From NCBI GenBank assembly GCA_900491605.1, contig UESW01003831.1:931124-995123 (forward strand): 64,000 bases of DNA. Reading direction: 5' to 3'. Below the pieces are notes generated by a model that saw only the letters and a program-made list of their open reading frames with translations, searched no databases and was not told where the DNA came from. Below, piece by piece: positions 33,997 through 44,731 of the stretch (position 1 is its first letter; each line of letters opens with the position of its first letter). This DNA comes from Calamus simplicifolius. Its lineage: Eukaryota > Streptophyta > Magnoliopsida > Arecales > Arecaceae. The position numbers were made by a program, and so were the translations under genes.

Positions 33997-35330
33997 TTAC
34001 TCGAGTCGGTAAGCTCCTCGGGGAAGGGCCTCTGCAACCCGGTAGGGCCCCTCCCAGTTAGGTGATAACTTCCCTCCCTCCGTTGGCCTCGAAATCTCAG
34101 CCCTCCGGAGGACCAGGTCCCCGGGATGGAACGTCCGGGGTCTAATGCGGGCGTTGTAATACTTTGCCGCCCTTTGTCGATAAGCGGCCATCTTGATCCG
34201 TGCTTGGTCGCGTGTCTCATCGATGAGATCTAAATTGGCCCTCAGTTGGGCCGAGTTGTCTTCTTCATTGTAGGCTTCTACTCGAGGACTGGAAACCCCG
34301 ATTTCCATAGGAATGACGGCCTCGGATTCGAAAACCAGACTGAATAGGGTTTCGCCGGTGGGATTTCTCGGGGTCGTATGATAGGCCCACAGGACCTGGG
34401 GAAGCTCCTCCACCCACCTTCCTTTAAAGTCATCAAGCCGTGTCCGAAGCCCTTGTAGAATAGTACGATTAATTGCTTCAGCCGCTCCGTTGGTCTGTGG
34501 GTGTCCGACAGAGGTGAATCTTTGAGTGATTCCTAATTCGTTACAAAATTCCCTGAAGGGGGCATTATCAAACTGTTGGCCGTTATCAGTGATGAGAGTG
34601 CTGGGAAGTCCAAAACGGCAAATTATGGACTTCCAAAAGAAGGCTCTCACTCTAGCTTCGGTTATTTTGGCTAGAGCTTCGGCCTCCACCCATTTGGTGA
34701 AGTGATCGATAGCAACTAGCAAAAATCTCCATTGACCGGAGGCTGGAGGAAATGGTCCCAAAATGTCCATCCCCATTGGGCGAAGGGCCATGGAGCATAG
34801 ATGGGATTCAAGTGAGAGGTGGGCTGCCGCTGGATGCTGGCGTGACGTTGGTAGCTGTCGCATTTCCGTACCAATTCGGCCGTGTCTTCCTGCATGATCA
34901 GCTAATAATAACCTTGATGGAGGGCCTTATATGCTAGGGCTCTGCCCCCCAGGTGATTTCCCCATGCGCCTTCATGAATTTCGTGGAGGATGTAATCGGC
35001 CTCAATGGGACCGGCACACTTGAGGAGGGGATACGAGAAGGACCTCCGATACAGGCATCCATCCATTATCAGGAACTTGGAGGCACGCCACTTGAGGAGT
35101 TTGGCCTCGGAATAGTCCTTGGGAAGGACACCATCAGTGAGATATTGAACATAGGCATCCATCCAAGAAGGCTTCTGTTCAAGGGGTAGGGCCTCCTCCA
35201 CCGCCTCGATGCTTGGGACTAGCAAATGCTCTACGTAAGTCCTCCCCAAAGTTTCATCAACTGAGGCGACCAGGCGGGACAACGCATCGGCCCGAGCATT
35301 CTCTTCCCGGGGAACATATATAGCTGACAC
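33997..35330 (-). pseudogene. Gypsy B integrase
   Basis: Minus-strand integrase in one frame interrupted by a TAG at 34902-34904 (probably Trp to stop). The zinc-binding part has H-E-I-H ... and then C-D-S-Y where C-x-x-C is expected, a Cys-to-Tyr change near 34850. The catalytic core is recognisable: M-D-I-L-G-P-F, I-T-D-N-G-Q-Q-F, and the Glu in N-G-A-A-E-A. The C terminus has the G-D-L-V-L-R-R and N-W-E-G-P-Y motifs of Gypsy integrases without a chromodomain. The domain would insert element DNA into the genome; it is inactive here. Confidence 0.9.
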
Positions 35331-36814
35331 TGAAATGGGCGAAGGGGAGGGACTCCGACTGGACCTTGTCCAACGTATCGGGACATGATAGGATCCTGAG
35401 CTTCATACTCCCCCGTGATTTGCCCCGAGACGAGTTGGGAGTCGGTATATGCTCTAAGACGCTCCACTTTAAGTTCACTGGCGAGCCTCATCCCTGCCAA
35501 CAAGGCTTTGTACTCGGCCTGATTGTTCGTGGTGGAAAAGAGGAAGCGAAGGGCATACTCAATCGTTACACTGTCGGGACCGGCAAGAATGATCCCGGCA
35601 CCGCTCCCTTGAGAGTTCGACGCCCCATCCACGTAAAGGATCCAATCCTTCCTCGCATCCGTGGTCGGCACTTCTGGGGGCTTCGTCGGAGTTTCCCTGG
35701 TTTGCTCATCGGTCCAGGTGCACTCAACTAGGAAATCCGCCAAGACTTGGGATTTCATGCTCGACCTTGGCTCGAAGGTCAGGTCGAATTCTCCCAATTT
35801 GAGCGCCCATTTTGCGAGCCGACCGGAGGTATCAGGGCGGGATAAGATTGTCCTCAAGGGCTGATCCGTCAGCACTATGATTGAGTGGGCTTGGAAATAA
35901 GGCCTGAGACGTTGAGCCGACACTATTAGAGCAAAAATAATTTTTTTGGTTTTGGTGTACCTGGTCTCCGCATCATGGAGCACTTTGCTGGTGTAATATA
36001 CCGGCTTCTGCGATCCTTCAGTGTCTATCCGGACAAGGACTGAACTGATAGCCTCCTGAGAAGCGGTCAGGTATAGAAAGAGGCTTTCTCCCTCCATCAG
36101 TTTCGACAGTAGCGGCGGAGTCGATAGGAAATTCTTCAGCTCTTCATAGGCCTTTTGGCAATCATCCGTCCATTCGAAGGTGTTGACTTTTCGCAAGGCT
36201 TTGAAGAAGGGGAGGCTCCGCTCAGCCGATCTGGATAGGAAGCGGCTCAGAGATGATAGTCTTCCGGTCAAGCGCCGGATTTCCTTTTTATTCACCGGCG
36301 GCCTCATATATAGGATAGCTTGGATCTTGTCTGGGTTCACCTCTATTCCTCGCTGTGTCACCATGAATCCTAGGAATTTTCCTGTGGCTACTCCAAAAAC
36401 ACATTTCCGGGGATTCAGCCTCATCTGATACCGACAAAGGTTGCCGAAGGTCTCCATTAGATCAGACAGGTGGTCGCCAGCTCGGATACTTTTGGTCAGC
36501 ATGTCGTCTACATATACTTCCATGTTGCGCCCGATTTGGCCCTCGAAGACCTTATTCATCAATCTCTAGTATGTAGCCCCGGCATTTTTCAACCCGAAGG
36601 GCATGACTTTATAGCAGTAGATCCCCTTTTCGGTCACGAAGGAGGTGGCTTCTTCATCTGAAGGCTCCATTCTGATCTGGTTGTATCCCGAGAATGCATC
36701 CATGAAGCTGAGAGTCTCGTGACCGGATGTGGCGTCCACTAACTGATCGATCCTAGGGAGCGGGAAGCTATCCTTGGGGCAGGCTTTGTTGAGATCAGTG
36801 AAGTCGACACACAT
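35231..36814 (-). pseudogene. Gypsy B reverse transcriptase and RNase H
   Basis: RT blocks: C-V-D-F-T-D-L-N-K-A (about 36810), D-A-F-S-G-Y-N-Q-I, F-G-L-K-N-A-G-A-T-Y, then an in-frame TAG at 36566-36568 (Gln to stop), and Y-V-D-D-M-L (intact) just after. Connection domain and RNase H follow, with Y-V-D-G-A-S-N (about 35635), the N-Q-A-E-Y-K-A-L-L Glu and the Y-T-D-S-Q-L Asp. A frame change near 35330 leads into the integrase. A TGA upstream near 36836 cuts it from the protease. RT-RNase H-integrase order is Gypsy-type. Confidence 0.92.
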
Positions 36815-36835
36815 CCTCCAGCTTCCATTGGCTTT

Positions 36836-37624
36836 TCATACCATTACTACATTGGCCAGCCAATCGGGATAATAGACCTCCCGAATATGGCCGACGGCGA
36901 TCAGTTTACGGACATCCTCGTCAACGGCTTTCTGGCGCTCAGGGGTGAAGCTTCTCTTCTTTTGTCGGACTGCCCTACAATTAGATTTGATGTTGAGTTT
37001 ATAAGTAATTACTTCAGATGGTATACCTGGCATGTCGGTCGGCACCCATGCAAAAATATCGGCGTTAGCTCGGAGGAAATCAAGGAGCCGACTCCTTTCC
37101 TCCTCAGGGAGAGAGGCCCCGATCTGGATGGTTCTCGTTGGGTCCTCTCCTAAGGAAAAAGTCAACAGATGTCCCGCTGGTTCCCCCCTCTTCTCGGCCT
37201 CTCTCGGGTCCATCAATTCAAAAGTCGGCGAGGGAAGTGCGGACTGAAGGCTAGGGGTCGTGTGGTAGCAGAGGGACATCGGGCTCCTTTCGCCCCGCAT
37301 TTCTCCGATCCCATGACGAGTGGGGAACCTGACCAGCAACCTCTTTGTCGAGATAATGGCATCCAGCAGATTTAAACCTGGCCGACCGAGAATAGCGTTA
37401 TATGCGAGAGGAACTCTCACCACCAGGAACTTTATGAAGATCGTGCTTTGGTAAGGTGAAGTTCCAGCCATGACGGGGAGAGCAATTTCTCCCTCAACTC
37501 TCACCGCATCTCCGGTGAAGCCAACGAGGGGCGTCGTCATTGGCCGAAGAGAATCCAAAAGCAAGTGCATACAAACAAATGCGTCATACGTCAGAATATC
37601 GGCCGAGATTCCACTATTAACCAA
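36836..37624 (-). pseudogene. Gypsy B protease with Asp-to-Asn active site
   Basis: Retropepsin region in which the catalytic D-S-G reads N-S-G (Asn codon at 37616-37618). The later N-A-I-L-G-R-P-G-L-N motif is conserved. The rest of this frame is the linker and the start of RT (K-Q-K-K-R-S-F-T-P-E-R). A stop occurs just upstream near 37640. Confidence 0.85.
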
Positions 37625-37721
37625 TATTCGCTTTACAGGGTGTTAGCAATTGTCATGGATACAACGACACTTTCATCATTCGGGTTATCTACCCCCTCTA
37701 GATCCCTTTTAGAGAAAGGAA

Positions 37722-39374
37722 TTACAATGTTATCTCGCTCACCCCCCAATGTCTTTTTGAGGTGCCCCTCGCTCCCCAGGAAATCATCGCCACAGTCTTC
37801 CCAGTCGGGGTGTTGTCAACATTGGCTTGCTGGGTAGGTGGTGCCGAAGGGCCTGGCGCCTCTGGATTTCCTCTCCGGATGAATTGACCGAGGTGCCCTT
37901 GCTGGATGAGCTCCTCTATGGCCTTCTTCAGCTGTCGACAATCTTCTGTGTCGTGGCCGTGATCTCGATGGAAATGACAATACAGGTTCTTGTTGCGAGG
38001 AACTCTAGGCTTCAAGGGCGCGGGGCGCTTGAGATAGGGCTCACCCTCGATTTCCATAAGAATGTTGGAAATCGGGGCTAACAGAGGGGTGTAACGCTCA
38101 CCGACAGGGGCAAAAGTCCATGGTCGACTGTCCGTCCGGCGAGGTGGTTCGAGCTTCTTGGTGTGAGGCCCTCCGGACTCTGATCGAACTTGCTTTTTGC
38201 TGGGGCCTTCTTCAGTTTCCCGTCAGGAGGAGTCGGCCTCATCAGCGTGGATGTATTTCTGAGCTTGACTCAGCAACTCAGCATACGAGCTCGGGGGCTT
38301 CTTGTCTAACGAATACGCGAAGCGGGAAGGGCGGAGCCCATGCTTCAAGGCCAAGGTGGCCACCGAATCGTCGAGATGGTAAACCTCCATCGCCGCCTCC
38401 TTGAAGCGGGCGACGAAGTCTCGAAGAGTCTCCCCACTCTTCTGTCGGATGGCAAAGAGACTGTCTGCCACCTGAGGGATCCGTCGGCTTACGTCGAAAT
38501 GAGCAAGAAAAGCTTTCTCCAGCTGTCTGAACGAACTGATACTACGAGGAGGTAGATGGGAATACCAAGCCCTCGCAGCCTTTCGTAGGGTGGCTGGGAA
38601 AGCAATGCATAGAAGAGCGTCCGATGCTCCCTGGACCTGCATGTGCACCTTATAGCTTTCCAAGTGATCTAGGGGATCGGTAGTGCCATCATAAGGATCC
38701 AGCTGTGGAAGGCAAAATCGAGAAGGGATGGGTTCTTCCATGATCCGCCTTGTCAGTGGGGGGCGACTGTCATATTTTGCCTTCGACCGATCGGTCAGTC
38801 GTTGGTCGAGCTCCTCTAAATGCCGGTAGCGCTACTCCCGTCGCCTTTCTACGCGGAGGTGGATCCTCTCACCTGTGGACTCCTCTCCTGATGAGGTAGA
38901 TAAGGAACGGGAGGACGGGCGATGTCGACGGGCCATACCCTTCCCCGGGACCTTGCCCCGGGATCACCGGGGAGAGGGACTGTCAGGAGATCTCCCTCTG
39001 GTGGGAATGTCCCGACGGCGGTGAGCCTTCCGTCAGGATTGTCCTCCATGGGTGGATTGTTGGCTGGGCTGCGCCGCAACTTCTTCTAAGGAGTGGGGTG
39101 GCGGCAAAGGTTGCGCGGCCACCGACTGTTGTTTGAGTTCCCAAGTCACCGCCGCAAGGGACCGCACCTCCTGAGCAAGGGTGGTGACCCTATCACCTTG
39201 GCATGGTGGTGAGTGATGAATTGGCGGGAGGGCCTCCGGCTGCTCGGCCCTCGCTGGCTGCCCCCCAGCCAGGCTGGTGGAAGCCTCTTGAGCACGAGTC
39301 ACCACCATCTCTTCTTCGGGTAAGGAGGGAGTGAGCGCTTGGTCACTTTCTCCCCTACACGCCTTGCCACTCAT
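37722..39374 (-). pseudogene. Gypsy B gag
   Basis: Starts at a minus-strand ATG at 39374, about 30 bases after the primer site. The N-terminal region is Ala/Pro/Gln-rich. The retrotransposon gag core (Y-D-G-T-T-D-P-L-D-H-L ... A-R-A-W-Y-S-H-L) is at 38223-38741, and a C-x2-H-x4-H-x4-C zinc knuckle is at about 37980 (Y-C-H-F-H-R-D-H-G-H-D-T-E-D-C). Stops near 38220 and 38742 and a frame change near 39040 break it. It would form the particle shell and bind RNA. Confidence 0.87.
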
Positions 39375-39384
39375 GCTCTCGCAC

Positions 39385-39404
39385 CCCTTCCTGGCGCCCC
39401 AATC
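39385..39404 (-). other. Gypsy B primer-binding region
   Basis: Directly after the LTR in element sense: GATTGGGGCGCCAGGAAGGG. It resembles the corresponding region of element A (45756-45775) and the TGGCGC-type primer sites of plant Tat-lineage Gypsy elements; the exact tRNA is not determined. Confidence 0.6.
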
Positions 39405-40563
39405 TGTTGCAGCCAAATCACTTTTGAGGAGCGTCAGGCGACAGAAATGCTTTGTTGGCCTTTAGAGGAATGACAGGGATCGCCTCCTTTAGCCAAAAAC
39501 CTGCAAGAAAAGTCCCGGACCGGTGGTTCTGGTGGGGACCCTCCGACGCTCAAGTCAGCGATCTGGAGAACAGGAAGGAATAATGTTGTGATGATTGGGT
39601 AGAGCTTGAGCCCCCTACCTCAAGGGCTGGAGGTCTTTTATACCTGTTTGAGAATCCCTCTTACCATTTGTCCATCGTGGTCCAGCCTTCTTCAGACGGT
39701 TATTAATTTCTAGTCTTCAACGTGCCACAAAGTATGGGTCATGGGACTGATCGTGGGGCCATGCCCATTGTTAGCGGCGTCAGGAGGGAGCACGTCCACC
39801 ACGCGCATAGCTGGGCGTGCTCGTGGTGACGTGGTCCGCCATTCTCGATGGAAGTGGACCACGTAGCTTGAACGTGGGTGATTGTCACCGAGGGTCGACG
39901 CCGAGACCGACGCCGGGGCTGACACCGAAGCCTACGTCGAGACCAACGCCGGGGCTGACACCGAAGCCGACGCCGACACAGTAACCAACGCTTAGACTGG
40001 CTGCGACCGACGAGGAGGCCGAGGTAGGCCGTGGCCAACACGGAGGTTGGGATGGGCCGTGGCTGACACAGATGTCGAGATGGGCCGTGGCCGACACTAA
40101 GGTCGGGATGGGCCGTGGTCGATACGGATGTCGAGATGGGCCGTGGCCGACGCCGAGGTCGGGATGGGCCGTGGCTGACACAGATGTCGAGATGGGCCGT
40201 GGTCGACACGGAGGTCGAGATGGGCCGTGGCCGATGCCGACACCATGACCAAGGCTTAGACTGGCTGCGGCCGACGAGGAGGTCGGGGTGGGCCGTGGCC
40301 GATGCGGAGGTCGAGAAGGGCCGCGGCCGACATGGAGGTTGAGATGGGCCATGGCTGACACAGAGGTCGAGATGGGCCGTGGACGATGCCGACACCGTGA
40401 CCAAGGCTTAGATTGGCTACGGCCGATGAGGAGGTCGGGGTGGACCGTGGCCGACGCGGAGGTCGAGACGGGCCGCGGCCGACACGGAAGTCGGGGTAAG
40501 CCTTGTTAAGCCCAATCGCCAAGGAATTGGCTCACGTGTTCTTTGACCCGATCGGCCATATCA
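39405..40563 (-). repeat. Gypsy B right LTR
   Basis: 1159 bases, the same length as the reconstructed left LTR. Minus-strand TATA box at 39635-39642. The 28-bp minisatellite covers about 39990-40490. It holds the uninterrupted CCGAT site (40231-40235) where the other LTR received element C. Confidence 0.93.
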
Positions 40564-41560
40564 GTATTTCAACAAGTTGAACATCAAGGTAATCATGAAT
40601 TTAAAAAGAAGTGGAGGTATGCACATCATTACCCTAAAGAACTCATTATTGGTAATCCATCACATGGTGTAAAAACTAGACCCTCTTATAGAGATACATG
40701 CAATAATTTAACTTTTGTCTCTCAAATTAAATCTAAATGCTATCTCAACTCACCTCAAGTAAGACTTTTTCCCAACTACATGGGATCGGTTATATGAATT
40801 TTCTTCCTTTACTCTGCTATATTCAGGATCAAATCGATATTCAAATTATAAATAATTATATATTTTTTAATTATTTCTATTCATTTTAGTTTAGGTCTAC
40901 CTCTACCTCTATTCTTACCATGAATTGTTAAAAGATCACTCTTTCTAATCGAAGCATCTAAAGGTCTACATTGTATATGTCCAAACCATCATAATCGATT
41001 TTCTTTCATTTTATCTTTAATTGGGGCTACTCCTATCATTTCTCTTATATATTTATTTCTAATTCTATCTTTTAAAGTTTTACCACATATTCATCTTAAC
41101 ATACACATTTATATTACACTTAATTTATTTACATGTTGTTTCAATATTGCCCAACACTCTGTTTCATACAGCATAACTGGCCTTAAACATAAACCTTGTA
41201 AATTAAAACATGAATCTTGAATCTAAATGCTATGATGATGTAAATTATGATATTGATTGGACTAATATAATGCATGAAGAATTAAATCAATTTGAAAGAA
41301 ATAATGTATGAATTCTAGTTGATAGACCTAAAGACTACCCTATAATTGTAACAAAATTGGTGTTTAGAAATAAATTAGATGAACATGAAAATATTGTTAG
41401 AAATAAGGCTAGATTGGTAGCTAAAGGTTATAATCAAGAAGAATGCATTGATTTTGATGAAACCGTTACTCCTATAACTAGGTTAGAAGCCATTAGACTT
41501 CTACTTGCATTTTCATGTTTCATGAATTTTAAATTATTTTATGAATTTCAATGGAATTTC
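40564..41560 (+). pseudogene. old Copia remnant, pre-RT and RT start (right of the nest)
   Basis: Continues the pol reading of 17670-18326: the Y-A-H-H-Y-P-K-E-L-I-I-G-N-P-S block is at about 40615-40670. After the RTE insertion the RT N terminus (M-H-E-E-L-N-Q-F ... N-K-A-R-L-V-A-K-G-Y-N-Q-E-E) runs to about 41560. It has multiple stops and is dead. Confidence 0.85.
40744..41219 (-). mobile_element. 5'-truncated RTE-type LINE fragment
   Basis: A 476-bp insertion flanked by the perfect 14-bp duplication AATCTAAATGCTAT (40730-40743 and 41220-41233). On the minus strand near 40940-41035 it reads as the C-terminal end of an RTE-clade polyprotein (G-V-A-P-I ... W-F-G-H-I-Q-C-R-P-L-D-A). Only the 3' end of the LINE is present, as usual for incomplete target-primed reverse transcription. 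Confidence 0.82.
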
Positions 41561-43600
41561 TTTCAAAGTTAATAAAAAATTAAGGATTTATCGAAGGATT
41601 GCTAAAACTAAATTTTGAAAAATATAAGATTTGTGATGCATGTAAGTTTAGAAAACAAGCTAGAGTCTTTTAAATCTAAAATTATGGTTTCAACTCTAGA
41701 CCTTTGAAACTTTTGCATATGGATTTATTTGGATCGATTAGAACCACAAGTTTAGGTGGTAAACTTCATGGTTTTGTGATTATCGAAGATTTCTCCTACT
41801 TTACTTGGGTTTTGTTTTTAGCTAATAAAGATGAAGAATTGTTAGCTTTTCTAAAACTTTTTAGAAAAATAATAAAAAAAGGTTTTTAAGTTTTATTAAT
41901 TAGAAGTGACCATGGAAAGGAATTTGAAAACCAAAACTTTGAATAAAAGGAGTAGTAAAGGTATGCACATCGTCACCTTAAAGAACTTATTATTGGTAAT
42001 CCATCACATAGAGTAAGAACTAGATCCTCTTATAAAAATGCATGCAATAATTTAGCTTTTGTTTTTCAAATTGAACTTAAATGTTTTGATGAAGAAAAGA
42101 TGATATTGTTTGTATTAATGCTATGCATGAAGAATTAAATCAATTTCAAATAAATAATGTGTGGACTTTAGTTGATAGACCTAAAGACTACCCTATAATT
42201 GGAATAAAATGGGTGTTTAAAAATAAACTAGATAAACATAAAAACATTATTAGAAATAAGGTTAGATTGGTAGCTAAAGATTATAATCAAGAAGAAGGCA
42301 TTGATTTTGATGAAACCTTTGCTCCTATAACTAGATTAGAAGCCATTAGACTTCTGCTTGTATTTGCATATTTTATGAATTTTAAATTATTTTAAATGTA
42401 TGTTAAAAGTGCTTTTTGAATGGTCCTATTGCTGAAGAAGTATGTATAAAGCAATCGTCTGGATTTAAAAATGATGATTATTCAAACCATATTTTTAAAC
42501 TGAATAAAGCTTTATAGGTTTGAAACAAGCATTCTGGACTTGGCATGAAAGATTAAGTAAGTTCTTGATTAACAATAATTTTGTTAGAGGTAATGTTGAT
42601 ACTATATTATTCATAAAAAGAGAAAATAATGAAATATTGATTGTATAAATCTATGTGGATGATATTATCTTTGGTGCCACTAATGAATCTCTTTGTTAAG
42701 ACTTTGCTAAGCTCATGTAAGGGGAGTTCGAGATAAGCATGATGAAAAAACTTAACTATTTTTTTGAATTTTAAATAAAGCAATCAGAAGATAGAATCTT
42801 CATTAGCTAAAGCAAGTACATCAGGGAGATTCTGAAGAAATTTGGCATGAAGAATTTTAAAAGTGCTAGTATCCCTATGAGCTCATCTTGCAAACTTGAT
42901 TTAAATGATAGTGGTAAAAGTGTTAATTTAAAACTTTATAGAGGCATGATAGGTTTCTTATTATATTTAACTGTAAGTAGACCATATATTTTGTTTAGTA
43001 TATACATGTGTGTTAGATTTCAGGCTAATCCTAAGGAAATACATTTAATTGCTGTAAAAAGAATTTTAAGATACTTGAATGGAACTAAAAATCTTGATCT
43101 TTGGTATGCTAAACTTCTATTAATTTGATTGGTTATTTAGATTTTGATTTTATTGGATGTAAAATTGATAGAAAATCAACTAGTGGAACATGCTAATTTC
43201 TAAGAGTTAACTTAATCTCATGGTTTAGCAAGAAACAAACTTCAGTGGCACTATCTACAGCTGAGGCTGAATACATTACAGCTGAAAGATGTTGTGCTCA
43301 AATCTTATAGATTAAGCAACAACTGAAAGATTATGGCATTAAACTTAAAGACATCCCTCACAATATGTGATAATACTAGTGCCATTAATTTAACTAAAAA
43401 TTTAATTCAACACTCTAGGACTAAGCACATTGAAATAAGACATCATTTCATAAGAGACTATGTTCAAATAAAGATATTGTGATTGATTTTATTTGTATAG
43501 ATAAGCAACTCGTTGATATTTTCATAAAACCACTTGATAAATCTAAGTTTTGTAAAATTAGAAGGAAATTTGGTATGTTTGACCTTTCAGTTTAGTAGTG
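41561..43600 (+). pseudogene. second old Copia copy, internally deleted pol
   Basis: Starts with a GAG-pre-integrase and integrase segment (C-D-A-C at about 41632; L-L-H-M-D-L-F-G-S at about 41710), reaches the S-D-H-G-K-E-F motif at about 41910, then jumps at about 41950 to the Y-A-H-R-H-L-K-E-L-I-I-G block, losing the integrase C terminus. RT (Y-V-D-D still readable at about 42650) and RNase H (T-A-E-A-E-Y, about 43260) follow to about 43600, with many stops. It repeats a segment already present at 40564-41560, so two related copies or a duplication lie head to tail. Confidence 0.82.
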
Positions 43601-44032
43601 AGTTAGCTTGATTTTTTAATTTTTCTACTTCTTGTTTGATATGATCTTGATGTGAAAATTGGTTCATTAGAAGACCAACCAACCCCTCTAGATGATCTTA
43701 GCACTTGCAAATTTTTTAGAAACCATTTTTCACTAAAATCCATTGATTCTTTAGACACCTGAAACTTTCTTTGCACTTAAGTCCCTATCTTTTTGAATTT
43801 TGAAAGCCTTCCCCCGTCATTAGCCGGCTACCTAGCTGACTAATAGGATGATAGTCGGCATGGTAGTCGGCTATCACATGAGAAGCTTTGGTTTCTTCCC
43901 CATTATGAGAGCTTTTTCACTTCCTTCACTCCCATTTCTTCTCCAAACAGTCCAAGCTCTCTCCATAGTTAAGAAATCTTCATTCTCTTGCCTCCATTTC
44001 CCTCAAATCCTTGATATCTAAGCTTTGAGGCC
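43601..44032 (+). other. old Copia post-pol region
   Basis: No gene. At about 43805-43880 it carries several TAGYCGRCTA-type dyads, in the same place, between pol and the env-like ORF, as the GAGYCGACYC motifs of element C. Confidence 0.5.
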
Positions 44033-44458
44033 ATGGCACTCCTAATGAGACTTCCTCACTGGGCTTCTTCTTCTTGTGGTCCAGCAGAAGCTTCCTCATT
44101 CTGAGTCTCAAGTTCCTCCTCCATGGCAGTTAGATCCATTTCTAATGTGAGGTTAGTTGATTACAAAATTCTAGCTAAGGAGCAGTTTAATATTAGAAGA
44201 TTATTGGACAACCAAGGATGGGGATTTATGTTAAAAACTGAGGTACCTATCTACCTTAACTTGGTTAGGGAATTTTATCAAAATGTTTGCTTTTGGGAGG
44301 GTTGTGTTTCATCTTCTTTCAAGGATGTAAAGATTGATTTTAACCGCACCCTATTAGGATCAATTTTAAAAGTTCCTGCTGAAGGTATTTTTGAGGATTT
44401 ATCTAAGGAAAGAGCCTATAGAATTGAAATTATTCTTGGAGATGAAATGGGAAAATGA
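44033..44458 (+). pseudogene. old Copia env-like ORF fragment
   Basis: Begins at ATG 44033, with a frame change, and is open from 44123 to 44458. The segment around V-P-I-Y-L-N-L-V-R-E-F-Y-Q-N-V corresponds to the same region of the element C env-like protein (Y-P-A-L-V-K-E-F-Y-K-N-L). It is truncated after about 110 residues. Confidence 0.68.
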
Positions 44459-44547
44459 GAATTCGAAACATAGCAGTGGCAGCTAAGGAACAAAGTGGCC
44501 CATGTGAAACGATAGGGGAGAGGATGAGTCCTATCACATTAAATTAT

Positions 44548-44731
44548 AGTAAGCTCTTTTTTTGGATGGCGCTGCTACCAAGGGAAATCCAGGCCATGGT
44601 TGGGGTTGGAAAGATGTGGAGAGTCATTCTGGGAACTCGTAAAACATCATGCTTCACATTCTCACTCACCCTTTTAATCCACTCGAAAGATACCTATTGC
44701 GTTAAAATCTAGTAAGCTCTTTTTTGGGTGG
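44548..44731 (+). repeat. ~160-bp tandem units, left of Gypsy A
   Basis: Unit 1 is 44548-44710, starting AGTAAGCTCTTT. Unit 2 starts at 44711 and is cut at 44731 by Gypsy A; its remainder is at 60606-60750. A partial older unit end is visible just before 44548. Confidence 0.85.

Larger units (their letters stand above)
18327..40563 (-). mobile_element. Gypsy element B (Tat-like), interrupted by Copia element C
   Basis: Complete LTR retrotransposon on the minus strand. Its LTRs are 39405-40563 (5' in element sense) and 18327-19157 plus 29881-30213 (3'), the latter split by element C. After removing C and its 5-bp duplication, the left LTR is 1159 bases, exactly the length of the right one. 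Flanks GTAAT (18322-18326) and GTATT (40564-40568) are a target duplication with one mismatch. Order in element sense: LTR, PBS, gag, protease, RT-RNase H, integrase, minisatellite, antisense ORF, polypurine tract, LTR. Without C it is about 11.5 kb. Several stops and active-site changes show that it is dead. Confidence 0.92.
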
